From an uncultured Paracoccaceae bacterium (GTDB taxonomy: Bacteria; Pseudomonadota; Alphaproteobacteria; Rhodobacterales; Rhodobacteraceae), in assembly GCA_937922155.1 (NCBI GenBank), contig CAKZVL010000108.1, positions 1 through 56,368 of the forward strand: a DNA stretch of 56,368 nt, in the 5' to 3' direction. Below the pieces are notes generated by a model, which made no database searches, was not told the DNA's origin, and saw nothing but the letters and a program-made list of their open reading frames with translations. The position numbers and the translations under genes are program-made. Position 1 is the first letter of the stretch. Each line of letters opens with the position of its first letter. Below, piece after piece: positions 7,888-16,551 of this stretch.

Positions 7888-8865
7888 ATGTTAAACCAGA
7901 TCAGCACATTTATCACGGACCAACTTGGTCCGATGGGCCCCTTGCTCGTTATCGGCGCTTTGGGCTTCATCATGATCATCTTGACGCTTCCGATCTTGAT
8001 GAAAAAGCAAGAAGATCCCCTTGATAAGCTTCGCGCGCAGCAAACCAAGCAACGCAAAGAAAACGATGCAACCGAAAAACTGCGCACAGCGACGTCCAAG
8101 GATAAGCTGGAAAAGTATTCCACATTCCTAGAACCACAGGATGAACAGGAATATTCCGCCGTAAAGCTAAAGCTGCTTCAAGCCGGCTACAAGAGCCGTA
8201 ACGCCGTTCGCTTCTTTCACTTCTTCCAGTTTGCGCTTGGCATTTTGGGTCTGATCCTTGGCGGTATCTACGCCGTGGTCAAGATGAGCCAAGGCGATGT
8301 GACAACCCAGAACCTTTTGATGATGACGATGGGTCCTGGCGTCGCTGGCTATATGTTGCCAAAATATTGGGTGACACGTCGTCAGGCCAGCCGTCAGTTG
8401 GCCATCGAAAACGGCTTTCCTGACAGCCTTGATATGATGCTGGTCTGCGTCGAAGCAGGCCAATCACTGGATCAATCAATTTTGCGGGTATCCAACGAAT
8501 TGCGCTCTGGTTTCCCAGAGTTGGCCGAAGAGTTTCTGATCGTCAGCCATGAAATGAAAGCGGGTAAATCCAAGGAAAATGTCCTGCGCGACATGGCCGA
8601 ACGATGTGGTGTGAACGACATCACCAGCTTTACCACCGTTTTGATCCAATCCCAGCAGTTTGGGACATCTATCGGTGACGCCTTGCGGGTCTATGCATCT
8701 GAAATGCGCGATAAACGCGTGATGAAAGCCGAAGAAGCAGCCAACAAATTGCCAACAAAAATGACACTTGCAACGATGATGTTGACCGTGCCGCCACTTT
8801 TGCTCATCCTTATTGGGCCGTCGATCTATAACATCTCACAAAACCTCGGCGGTTCAGGATTGTAA
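7888..8865 (+). CDS. tadC: Tad inner-membrane platform protein TadC
   Basis: This 325-residue protein is the second T2SSF-type platform protein. It has an N-terminal helix (LLVIGALGFIMIILTLPILM), a charged cytoplasmic stretch, a membrane pair around residues 110-160, the F domain (NGFPDSLDMMLVCVEAGQSLDQSI and ITSFTTVLIQSQQFGTSIGD) and a C-terminal helix (MMLTVPPLLLILIGPSIYNI). It partners TadB. GGGGCGG lies before the start, and the TPR lipoprotein gene follows after three bases. Confidence 0.95.
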   Translation: MLNQISTFITDQLGPMGPLLVIGALGFIMIILTLPILMKKQEDPLDKLRAQQTKQRKENDATEKLRTATSKDKLEKYSTFLEPQDEQEYSAVKLKLLQAGYKSRNAVRFFHFFQFALGILGLILGGIYAVVKMSQGDVTTQNLLMMTMGPGVAGYMLPKYWVTRRQASRQLAIENGFPDSLDMMLVCVEAGQSLDQSILRVSNELRSGFPELAEEFLIVSHEMKAGKSKENVLRDMAERCGVNDITSFTTVLIQSQQFGTSIGDALRVYASEMRDKRVMKAEEAANKLPTKMTLATMMLTVPPLLLILIGPSIYNISQNLGGSGL

Positions 8866-8868
8866 ACT

Positions 8869-9435
8869 ATGAAGACACGCCGCGCCCTTTTGGTGTTGGC
8901 CTTGATATCTCCACTAGCCGCCTGTTCAACGGGCGGCTTTGGTGCGTCCAACGATGGCGTTTTCGCACCCGGCGTCGCGGGCGAAACCACGCAAGACGGG
9001 TTGACCATTGGGCACCGGCTTATGGCAGCAGGCGAATATGAGCTTGCCCTCAAATCTTACACGCGCGCTGCATCACAACAGGGCCTAAACGTGGACACCA
9101 TGTCCGCCATCGGATCTGCAAATTTGCGTCTTGGCCGCCTCGGTCAGGCTGAACGCTGGCTGCGCCGCGCCACCGACGAGGCGCCCGAATTCCCTGCCGC
9201 ATGGAATAATTTGGGCGTAATTCTGCTTGAACAGGGCAAATACGCCGAAGCGAGTGAGATTTTCCGTATCGCCTTTGCAACGGATAACGGTAAATCTGAT
9301 CAAATCCGCGAGAACTTGCGACTAGCACTCGCAAATTTGGGTGACCCAAACTACGATCCATCCCAACAGAACCAGGACTTTAAACTGGTCAGGCGCGGGA
9401 CAGGGGATTTTGTGATCCTTAAAACTGCGCCCTAA
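8869..9435 (+). CDS. tadD: TadD-like TPR lipoprotein
   Basis: This 188-residue protein has a lipoprotein signal (ALLVLALISPLAAC, lipobox LAAC). At least three tetratricopeptide repeats follow (LMAAGEYELALKSYTRAASQ, GSANLRLGRLGQAERWLRRA, NNLGVILLEQGKYAEASEIF). TadD is a TPR lipoprotein thought to assist secretin assembly or stability in the outer membrane, like PilF/PilW pilotins. It begins three bases after tadC, so it is probably translationally coupled. A second TPR lipoprotein follows, so which one is the functional TadD equivalent is uncertain. Confidence 0.82.
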   Translation: MKTRRALLVLALISPLAACSTGGFGASNDGVFAPGVAGETTQDGLTIGHRLMAAGEYELALKSYTRAASQQGLNVDTMSAIGSANLRLGRLGQAERWLRRATDEAPEFPAAWNNLGVILLEQGKYAEASEIFRIAFATDNGKSDQIRENLRLALANLGDPNYDPSQQNQDFKLVRRGTGDFVILKTAP

Positions 9436-9462
9436 CGCGGCAGAGCAGTAAAGGACGCAAAA

Positions 9463-10320
9463 ATGCGCCAATCCATCATGATGCCCCTCAGCTTGGTAGC
9501 ACTTGTTGTGCTAAGCGCGTGTGAAAAATCTGGCGAAGCTCAGGTCGAACGCGCTTTGAAGGACCTAAACGTTGTGGATGAAAGCAATCTCAACGACGTA
9601 ATGCTAACCGTCAGCGCACCCGACGAAGCTGTGAAATACTTTACCGGGGCCGTCAGTAATGACCCTGGACGCATTGATCTGATGCGCGGATTGGCAAAGT
9701 CACTCATCCGTGCCAAACGCCCCGTCGACGCTATCACAGCATGGGAAGCCGTTATCGCGCACGAAGCCTCAACCCACGACGACGAGGTTGAATTTGCTGA
9801 TGCGCTGATCAGGTCAAATGAGTGGGACCGCGCAAGCGAAACCTTAACTGCCATCCCGCCGACCCACGAAACATATAAACGCTACCGCCTCGAAGCGATG
9901 GTCGCGGATAGTAAAGAACAATGGGAAAAGGCCGATAGTTTCTATGAAACCGCCGCAGGTCTCACAACAACTCCGGCAAGCGTTTACAACAACTGGGGCT
10001 ATTCCAAGCTGACCCGAGGCGATTTTAGCGGAGCGGAACGCCTGTTCAGCGATGCATTGCGCCACAACTCGGGCATGTTCACTGCCAAGAACAACCTCGT
10101 TCTCGCACGGGGTGCCCAGCGCAAGTATGACCTGCCGGTTATCCAAATGACGCAAGTGGAACGCGCGCAGCTGCTGCATACAGTGGCTTTGACGGCGATC
10201 AAGCAAAACGACATTTCAACCGGCAAAGGGTTGCTGCGCGAAGCGATCGATACGCACCCCCAACACTTCGAAGACGCCGTGCGCAGCCTACGCGCCTTAG
10301 AAGACAACGTGACGAACTAG
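9463..10320 (+). CDS. Second TPR lipoprotein of the tad locus
   Basis: This 285-residue protein has a lipoprotein signal (MPLSLVALVVLSAC, lipobox LSAC) and TPR-like repeats through most of the chain (DLMRGLAKSLIRAKRPVDAI, YETAAGLTTTPASVYNNWGY, SKLTRGDFSGAERLFSDALR, KGLLREAIDTHPQHFEDAVR). It probably sits in the outer membrane facing the periplasm as a Tad assembly factor. AAAGGA before the ATG supports the start. It is 27 bases downstream of the first TPR gene. Two successive TPR lipoproteins suggest separate duties, for example pilotin versus subunit chaperone; this is inference. Confidence 0.8.
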   Translation: MRQSIMMPLSLVALVVLSACEKSGEAQVERALKDLNVVDESNLNDVMLTVSAPDEAVKYFTGAVSNDPGRIDLMRGLAKSLIRAKRPVDAITAWEAVIAHEASTHDDEVEFADALIRSNEWDRASETLTAIPPTHETYKRYRLEAMVADSKEQWEKADSFYETAAGLTTTPASVYNNWGYSKLTRGDFSGAERLFSDALRHNSGMFTAKNNLVLARGAQRKYDLPVIQMTQVERAQLLHTVALTAIKQNDISTGKGLLREAIDTHPQHFEDAVRSLRALEDNVTN

Positions 10321-10434
10321 CGTCAATCAATTGGGTTTGCAGCGCCTCCCTAAATCGCGCTGCTTTCTCCACCGTTTTGCCACAATACCTTGCTTAAACG
10401 ACGTCAACGTCAGTCAAGTAAGGCTTTATTACTC

Positions 10435-10932
10435 ATGGACATGCAGGCATTTAGCTTTGCTGCGACCCTCTTTTTGTTCGCAGCTGTCCCCATTGGGGCC
10501 TATGTCGCCTACTCTGATCTTTCCCGCATGAAAATCCCAAACGTCGCAAACTACGCCCTCGTAGCAAGCTTTGCGGTTCTGGGTCTCATAGCGCTACCAT
10601 TCACTGATTATCTTTGGCAGTGGAGCCATCTGATCGTCGTCCTTTTGCTCGGAATTCTGTTGAACGCTGCTGGCGTTCTTGGCGCAGGTGACGCCAAATT
10701 CATGGCCGCCGCTGCCCCGATGATCCCGCTGGCAGAGGCACCGCGACTTATCCCGATTGCCATCGTCTGCCTGCTTGCCGGCTTTGTGACCCACCGGATC
10801 GCGAAATATTCTCCGCTTAGAACGCTTGTCCCAGATTGGGAAAGCTGGCGATCTGGCAAGCGCTTCCCGATGGGCTTTCCACTTGCCATGATGTTGGTCC
10901 TGTTTCTGGGCCAACTCATCTGGGCTTACTGA
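10435..10932 (+). CDS. cpaA: Prepilin peptidase CpaA/TadV
   Basis: This 165-residue aspartic GxGD peptidase should cleave the Flp prepilin. The catalytic aspartates are D28 (AYSDLSRMKIPN) and D86 in GAGDAKFM (83-90). Hydrophobic segments cover most of the chain, consistent with a polytopic inner-membrane enzyme. There is no N-terminal methylase domain, as is normal for the TadV class. ATG at 10435 is preferred over the in-frame TTG at 10390, which would add a charged extension. The gap to the upstream TPR gene is 114 bases, so a separate promoter is possible. It is the only prepilin peptidase in the window. Confidence 0.92.
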   Translation: MDMQAFSFAATLFLFAAVPIGAYVAYSDLSRMKIPNVANYALVASFAVLGLIALPFTDYLWQWSHLIVVLLLGILLNAAGVLGAGDAKFMAAAAPMIPLAEAPRLIPIAIVCLLAGFVTHRIAKYSPLRTLVPDWESWRSGKRFPMGFPLAMMLVLFLGQLIWAY

Positions 10933-11047
10933 CAGAGCGTTAAATCACCGGCGTTTGTTCATCATTTCGCCATAAAGGTCAGGCTCTCTACAGCTTGAAA
11001 CCGCGCCGCAATACGTGGCTTACGATCAGTGAATGGGCAGATAAACC

Positions 11048-12364
11048 ATGAATATGCAAGTTTCCGGCGTAATGGCACCCCCAGCGCCAAAGACCTTAGC
11101 GCAGATGCAGCTGCCTTTGTCGATGATGCGCGACATTCTTATCAAGACAATGTTCCGCCAGAACCATGATCTTGCTACAAAAATTTCCAAGGCAATCTGC
11201 CTGCCCTTGCCCGTCACGCAAGAGCTTTTGGACATGGTCCGCAGTCAGCTCTTGATCGAAGCGACAGGCACCGTCAGCGGCAGTGGCGGCGGCGGTAGCG
11301 AAATGGGATACCAATTAACCGACGCTGGTAAGGCACGGGCGCTAGACGCATTGGCGCAGTCGGAATATTTCGGTGCGATGCCAGTGCCACTGGCGATCTA
11401 CAACGAACAGGTCAAGCGCCAGTCGATCCGCAACATCCAAGTTTCGCGTGAACAACTCGTGACAGCGATGGGTCACTTGATCCTGCCTGACGACTTGCTG
11501 GACAACCTTGGCCCCGCTGTCGGCTCAGGACGATCCATTCTGATGTACGGACCGCCCGGAAACGGTAAATCCTCGATCTCTAACGGTATTCGTGACGCCT
11601 TGGGCGACAAAATCTATGTCCCTCGTGCGATTGAATACTCCGGTCAGGTCATCACCGTTTATGATCCCATCGTCCATTCTGCCGCCGAAGAAGAGGTCGA
11701 AGACCCTAATTCCTTGCGCCGCACGACAGGTCGCTTTGACACCCGCTATGTGCGCTGCGAACGGCCTACCGTCATCACCGGTGGTGAACTGTCACTCTCT
11801 ATGCTGGACCTTGTCTACAACGAAACCGCGCGCACCTATCAGGCGCCTTTGCAGCTGAAATCCAGCGGCGGCATCTTTATCGTAGACGACCTTGGCCGTC
11901 AGGCAGAACCGCCGCAATCCTTGGTCAACCGCTGGATCGTTCCACTGGAAGAAAACAAAGATATCCTTGCGCTGCAATCGGGCGAAAAATTCGAAGTACC
12001 CTTTGATACGCTTGTGATTTTCTCAACCAACTTCCACCCCAACGCGATCTTCGATAAGGCGGCCCTGCGCCGGATCTTCTTTAAGATCAAAATCGACGGG
12101 CCAAATCAGGAAAACTTCCTAAAGATTTTTGCCATGATGGCACGCAAACGCAAAATGCCGCTGGATGAGCCGACGCTCATTCACATGCTCAACAACCTCT
12201 ACCCTCAGATCGACAATAACTATGCCAACTATCAGCCAATCTTTTTGATCGACCAGATGATCGCAATTTGTGAATTTGAGGGCATCCCCTATCAAATGAC
12301 TCCAGAACTGATTAATCGGGCTTGGGCGAACATGTTCGTCAAAGAAGAAGAGATCATTCACTAG
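11048..12364 (+). CDS. AAA+ ATPase at the end of the tad locus, role unknown
   Basis: This 438-residue protein has Walker A GPPGNGKSS (168-176) and Walker B GGIFIVDDLG (about 274-283), then FSTNFHPNAIFDKAALRRIF, which reads as sensor-1 and arginine-finger region. The N-terminal 150 residues are a helical module with a winged-helix-like stretch (GYQLTDAGKARALDALAQSE) and a Gly/Ser-rich linker (about 77-84). There are no membrane segments. It lies 115 bases downstream of cpaA on the same strand, so an accessory Tad role (assembly, polar placement or regulation) is plausible but unproven. The start ATG has only a weak ribosome-binding site. Confidence 0.7.
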   Translation: MNMQVSGVMAPPAPKTLAQMQLPLSMMRDILIKTMFRQNHDLATKISKAICLPLPVTQELLDMVRSQLLIEATGTVSGSGGGGSEMGYQLTDAGKARALDALAQSEYFGAMPVPLAIYNEQVKRQSIRNIQVSREQLVTAMGHLILPDDLLDNLGPAVGSGRSILMYGPPGNGKSSISNGIRDALGDKIYVPRAIEYSGQVITVYDPIVHSAAEEEVEDPNSLRRTTGRFDTRYVRCERPTVITGGELSLSMLDLVYNETARTYQAPLQLKSSGGIFIVDDLGRQAEPPQSLVNRWIVPLEENKDILALQSGEKFEVPFDTLVIFSTNFHPNAIFDKAALRRIFFKIKIDGPNQENFLKIFAMMARKRKMPLDEPTLIHMLNNLYPQIDNNYANYQPIFLIDQMIAICEFEGIPYQMTPELINRAWANMFVKEEEIIH

Positions 12365-12419
12365 ATGATAATGCGGGCCAAGGGCTTGACCCGCTGACAT
12401 CGAAGGGCAAGTTGGGGGT

Positions 12420-14861
12420 ATGGTCGCCCTGCCCCCCCTTTTCCAAGACTGGTTCGCCAAACGCGGCTGGTCCATCCATCCCCATCAGCAGGACATGCTG
12501 GATCGTGCCAGCGATCCCGCCTTGTTACTGATTGCTCCCACAGGCGGCGGGAAAACCCTCTCAGGTTTTCTACCCTCGCTAATTGAGCTGATGGATGGCA
12601 CCCATACAGGATTACACACCCTTTATGTCTCTCCGCTAAAGGCGCTCGCAGCAGACATCAAACGCAACCTGCGTACGCCCGTGGATGAAATGCAGCTGCC
12701 GATCCGCATCGAAGACCGCACCGGTGACACAAGCTACACCCAAAAACGAAAACAACGCGCCGACCCGCCGCATATCCTTTTGACGACACCAGAAAGCCTC
12801 GCGTTACTAACATCTTACGAGGACGCGCCGCGCATCTTTAAGGGGCTCCAACGGGTCATCATCGACGAAATCCACGCGCTGGAAGAAAGCAAACGCGGCG
12901 ATCAACTGATGCTGGCCCTCAGCCGGATTCAAGCCCTGGCGCCCGGGCTGCGCCGCGTCGGCCTGTCCGCCACCGTCGAAGACCCCAAAGCGATTGCCCA
13001 TAGTCTGGCAAGCCACCCTGACCCTTGCGACATTCTGCATGCCGACCCGGGGCCTGACCCCGACATCGACATGCTTATCACAAATGAACCTCCGCCATGG
13101 GCAGGCGGCGGTGCCGCTTATGCAATCCCCGCCGTGTTGGAAGAGGTCAAGAAGCACCAAACAACACTCATCTTTCACAATACCCGCGCACAGGCCGAAA
13201 TTTTCTTTCATAACCTTTGGCTCGCAAACGACGATGACCTGCCCATTGGCATTCATCACGGTGCCTTGTCGCGCGAACAGCGCGAAGGGGTTGAATCCGC
13301 GATGGTGCGCGGCGACCTTAGCGCAATTGTCTGCACCGGCAGCCTCGACCTTGGGATCGACTGGGGCGATGTCGACCTTGTGATCCAGATCGGCGCGCCC
13401 AAAAACGTCAAACGACTGGTGCAGCGGATCGGGCGGGCCAATCATCGCTACAACGCCCCATCCAAGGCGCTGATGGTCCCCGCCAATCGGTTCGAAGTGG
13501 TGGAATGCGTCGCCGCCTTGCAAGCTGTCAAAGATCACGATCTTGACGGAGACCCCAAAGGAGCCGGCCCGCGCGACGTGCTATGCCAACACATCCTCAT
13601 CCGGGCCTGTGCCGGCCCCTTTACCGCAGACGACCTTTACCGCGAAGTCACCAGCGTCGGCGCCTACAGCAACCTAAGCCGGGCGGCGTTTGATGACTGC
13701 CTCGATTTCTGTGCAACTGGCGGCTACGCCCTGCGCGCCTATGACAAATGGAAACGGCTTTTGGAACGCGATGGGATGTGGCAATTGCGCGACCCACGCG
13801 CCAGCCGCAACATCCGCATGAACATCGGCACAATCCAAGATACCGACACGCTAAAGGTCAAATATAAGAACACCTTCAAATCTTTGGGTGAAATCGAAGA
13901 AGGCTTTGCCGCGACCCTAACCCCCGGTGATACCTTTCTTATCGGGGGTAAAATCGTGCGTTACGACGGGTTGCGCGAAATGACCGTCCAAGTCACCAAA
14001 GACGCCGCCAAAAAGCCCAAGATCGCGACCTTTATGGGCACAAAATTCGCAACCTCGACACAGCTACAGGCCCGAATCTTACGCAAACTGCAACAAGACA
14101 CGTGGCCAGAATTGCCCGATCACACAGCTGAATGGCTTGATCTGCAGCGTAAGTTCTCCAAAATGCCCGAAGCAGATCGCGTGCTGGTCGAAAGCTTTGC
14201 CCATGATACACGTCCCCACACGGTGTTTTACGGGTTCGCCGGGCGCAACGCGATGCAAACGCTTGGCCTGCTTCTCACCCAACGGATGGAAGAATTTGGC
14301 CACGGCCCCCTCGGCTTTGTCGCCACCGATTACGCGACGATGGTCTGGTCCGTCGATCCGGTCACGGACCCCGCCCCCCTGTTTGACGTCACTGGGCTGC
14401 GCGATGGGTTTGAACATTGGCTGTCAGGCAATGCGGTGATGAAAAAGACATTTCGCGGCTCTGCCAATATCGCCGGATTGATCGAACGCAACAGCCCGCA
14501 AGCGCGCAAATCCGGGCGTCAGGCCACGTTTTCCAGCGATATCCTCTATGACACCCTCACTAAATACGACCCAGACCACTTGCTGCTGAAAATCACCAAG
14601 GAAGAAGCCCTGCGCGGCCTCGTCGACTTTGGCCGCATCGAAGAGATGCTGACCCGCACCAAAGGTCGCGTTGATCACATCAAACTGGGCCGCGTCAGTC
14701 CGCTCGCAGCCCCCCTGATGTTAGAAGTTGGACGGATCGCGGTGCATGGCGAAGGGCGCGAAACCCTGATGGAGCGCGAAGCCGAAAAATTGATGGAACT
14801 GTCCGGCCTCAACAAAATTGACGCACAGCCTGCGAAACCCAACTGGCGGGTCGGCTGGTAA
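12420..14861 (+). CDS. Ligase-associated DEXH-box DNA helicase (Lhr-type)
   Basis: This 813-residue superfamily-2 helicase has Walker A APTGGGKT (about 38-46) and a DEIH box (IIDEIHALEESKRG, about 147-160). SAT is in VGLSATVEDP, and the motif V/VI region is DLVIQIGAPKNVKRLVQRIGRANHR. A long C-terminal Lhr-like core continues to the end. The size and the immediately following metallophosphoesterase match the ligase-associated DNA damage response helicase family (TIGR04121-type). The usual partner ATP-dependent ligase and exonuclease genes are not in this window. It is more G+C-rich than the adjacent tad genes. The ATG at 12420 has a GGGGG tract four to eight bases upstream. Confidence 0.9.
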   Translation: MVALPPLFQDWFAKRGWSIHPHQQDMLDRASDPALLLIAPTGGGKTLSGFLPSLIELMDGTHTGLHTLYVSPLKALAADIKRNLRTPVDEMQLPIRIEDRTGDTSYTQKRKQRADPPHILLTTPESLALLTSYEDAPRIFKGLQRVIIDEIHALEESKRGDQLMLALSRIQALAPGLRRVGLSATVEDPKAIAHSLASHPDPCDILHADPGPDPDIDMLITNEPPPWAGGGAAYAIPAVLEEVKKHQTTLIFHNTRAQAEIFFHNLWLANDDDLPIGIHHGALSREQREGVESAMVRGDLSAIVCTGSLDLGIDWGDVDLVIQIGAPKNVKRLVQRIGRANHRYNAPSKALMVPANRFEVVECVAALQAVKDHDLDGDPKGAGPRDVLCQHILIRACAGPFTADDLYREVTSVGAYSNLSRAAFDDCLDFCATGGYALRAYDKWKRLLERDGMWQLRDPRASRNIRMNIGTIQDTDTLKVKYKNTFKSLGEIEEGFAATLTPGDTFLIGGKIVRYDGLREMTVQVTKDAAKKPKIATFMGTKFATSTQLQARILRKLQQDTWPELPDHTAEWLDLQRKFSKMPEADRVLVESFAHDTRPHTVFYGFAGRNAMQTLGLLLTQRMEEFGHGPLGFVATDYATMVWSVDPVTDPAPLFDVTGLRDGFEHWLSGNAVMKKTFRGSANIAGLIERNSPQARKSGRQATFSSDILYDTLTKYDPDHLLLKITKEEALRGLVDFGRIEEMLTRTKGRVDHIKLGRVSPLAAPLMLEVGRIAVHGEGRETLMEREAEKLMELSGLNKIDAQPAKPNWRVGW

Positions 14862-14899
14862 GCCTTGCCCAAAACAAACAAAATTGGCACGAATGACGC

Positions 14900-15562
14900 A
14901 TGAAAAATGGCTATCCATTTCCTTTTTGCGATCTCACTGCGGTCGCTCTGCCCGAAGGCGGATTATGGATGCCAGACCACCAGATATTAACAGTCAGTGA
15001 TTTACATTTGGGAAAATCCGACCGGATCGCACGGCGCTCCGGCACCTTGCTCCCGCCTTATGAAACCCGTGAAACACTGGCACGACTAGAAGACCTGATC
15101 GACCGGCTTGCTCCCGCGCAAGTCATCTGCCTTGGCGATAGTTTTGACGATCTCGACGCAAGCCAAAGCCTCGCAGAGGGCGACCGCCTGCTCCTGCTTC
15201 GATTACAATCGGGCCGGGATTGGATCTGGATCGAAGGCAACCATGATCCAGGCCCCGTTGACCTTGGCGGTCGCCACCTAAACGAATTAACACTCGGCGC
15301 AATCACGTTTCGCCATATTGCACAATTGGACACAACCAGCGAAGTATCCGGCCACTATCACCCAAAATGCAGCTTGCCACGCGGCGGGACACGTCCCGCA
15401 TTCCTGATCGACAAAGCCCGCATCATCCTGCCAGCCTTTGGCGCTTACACCGGCGGCTTGCGGGCAAACCACCCAACATTGCGCAATTTGATGGCCGACG
15501 ATGCCACCGCCGTGCTCACCGGGCATAAGGCTTTGCCTGTTCCGCTCAAGGCAATAGCTTAA
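14900..15562 (+). CDS. pdeM: Ligase-associated metallophosphoesterase PdeM
   Basis: This 220-residue calcineurin-like phosphoesterase has intact metal-binding motifs: SDLHLGKSD (D-x-H), CLGDSFDD (GD), IEGNHDPG (GNHD) and SGHYHPK (GHxH). It belongs to the ligase-associated DNA damage response endonuclease family (TIGR04123-type), which pairs with the helicase encoded 38 bases upstream. The likely role is nucleolytic end processing during repair; its substrate is not firmly known. The last four bases overlap the convergent folD gene, so the two transcripts meet tail to tail. Confidence 0.88.
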   Translation: MKNGYPFPFCDLTAVALPEGGLWMPDHQILTVSDLHLGKSDRIARRSGTLLPPYETRETLARLEDLIDRLAPAQVICLGDSFDDLDASQSLAEGDRLLLLRLQSGRDWIWIEGNHDPGPVDLGGRHLNELTLGAITFRHIAQLDTTSEVSGHYHPKCSLPRGGTRPAFLIDKARIILPAFGAYTGGLRANHPTLRNLMADDATAVLTGHKALPVPLKAIA

Positions 15563-16452
15563 ACGGTCAGCCCCTCGGGTTCATCAAGATCATTCGCACG
15601 ACAACACGCCGTCACCGTATTGGCCAAAAGACAGGCAATCGTCATCGGGCCAACACCCCCGGGCACCGGCGTGATAGCACCGGCAACGTCAGAACAGCTG
15701 GCATAATCAACGTCACCCACCAAACGGGTACCACCCTCAGGCTTATCAATCCGATTGATACCCACATCAATCACCGTCGCACCCGGCTTGATCCAATCGC
15801 CCGGCACCATCTCAGGGCGACCAACGGCAGCCACAACAATATCGGCCTGACGCACAACATCCGGCAAATCCTTGGTGCGCGAATGGGCAATCGTCACCGT
15901 ACAGCTCTCATTCAGCAAAAGCTGCGCCATCGGCTTACCCACAATGTTGGAGCGACCAACAACAACCGCATTCATCCCAGAGAGGGAGCCATGATGCTCC
16001 CTTAACATCATCAAACACCCCAGCGGCGTACAGGGCACCATGGATTTTTGTCCGGTGCCAAGCAGACCTACGTTTGAAATATGAAACCCGTCAACATCCT
16101 TAGCCGGATCAATCGAATTGATCACCAAATCACTGTCCAAATGATCCGGCAGCGGCAATTGCACCAGAATGCCGTGAATGGTCGGATCATTGTTCAGATG
16201 CCGGATCATCTCCAACAACTCATTTTCAGACATATCTTTATCAAGCCTATGCTCAACAGATTTCATGCCGACTTCGACGGTCATCTTGCCTTTTGAACGA
16301 ACATAAACCTGGCTCGCCGGGTCTTCGCCGACCAACACAACCGCCAAACCGGGTGTGATACCGTGATCCGCTTTCAATCGCGCAACATGCGCACCAACTT
16401 TATCCCGCACTTTTGCGGCAAAGGCTTTTCCGTCAATCACTGTTGCTGTCAT
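15559..16452 (-). CDS. folD: Methylenetetrahydrofolate dehydrogenase/cyclohydrolase FolD
   Basis: This 297-residue bifunctional cytosolic enzyme interconverts 5,10-methylene-THF, 5,10-methenyl-THF and 10-formyl-THF with NADP. Family motifs are [14 protein letters not shown] (with the catalytic Lys), [28 protein letters not shown] and [12 protein letters not shown]. It is read after fhs on the same strand with a 99-base gap. The two enzymes complete the folate C1 branch from formate to methylene-THF, which roseobacters use in C1 and DMSP-methyl metabolism. The start follows a copy of the intergenic repeat (16459-16492). Confidence 0.97.
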   Translation of the reverse strand: MTATVIDGKAFAAKVRDKVGAHVARLKADHGITPGLAVVLVGEDPASQVYVRSKGKMTVEVGMKSVEHRLDKDMSENELLEMIRHLNNDPTIHGILVQLPLPDHLDSDLVINSIDPAKDVDGFHISNVGLLGTGQKSMVPCTPLGCLMMLREHHGSLSGMNAVVVGRSNIVGKPMAQLLLNESCTVTIAHSRTKDLPDVVRQADIVVAAVGRPEMVPGDWIKPGATVIDVGINRIDKPEGGTRLVGDVDYASCSDVAGAITPVPGGVGPMTIACLLANTVTACCRANDLDEPEGLTV

Positions 16453-16458
16453 TGGTCC

Positions 16459-16492
16459 ATCATCTTGCTAAAAATACTCTTGCGCAAAGCGC
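16459..16492 (-). repeat. Copy 1 of the hairpin/T-tract/GCAAGATGA repeat
   Basis: On the minus strand this reads GCGC-TTT-GCGC hairpin (16482-16492), AA, then GAGTATTTTTAGCAAGATGA (16460-16479). It matches the copy inside nrdJ (55627-55658) at 19 of 20 positions from GAGTATTTTT onward, and also the copy before the gene at 27950. It lies between fhs and folD, just ahead of the folD start. A hairpin followed by a T run resembles a leaky terminator. Confidence 0.7.
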
Positions 16493-16551
16493 AGTGGGTC
16501 GGTGGGCGGGCGTGTTGCCCAACGGGCAAGAGAGCCGCCCAACCGATCAGC

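Noticed and set aside
12807-13538. 243-codon minus-strand ORF opposite the helicase
   Set aside because: It lies wholly within the helicase gene with all its motifs intact on the other strand.
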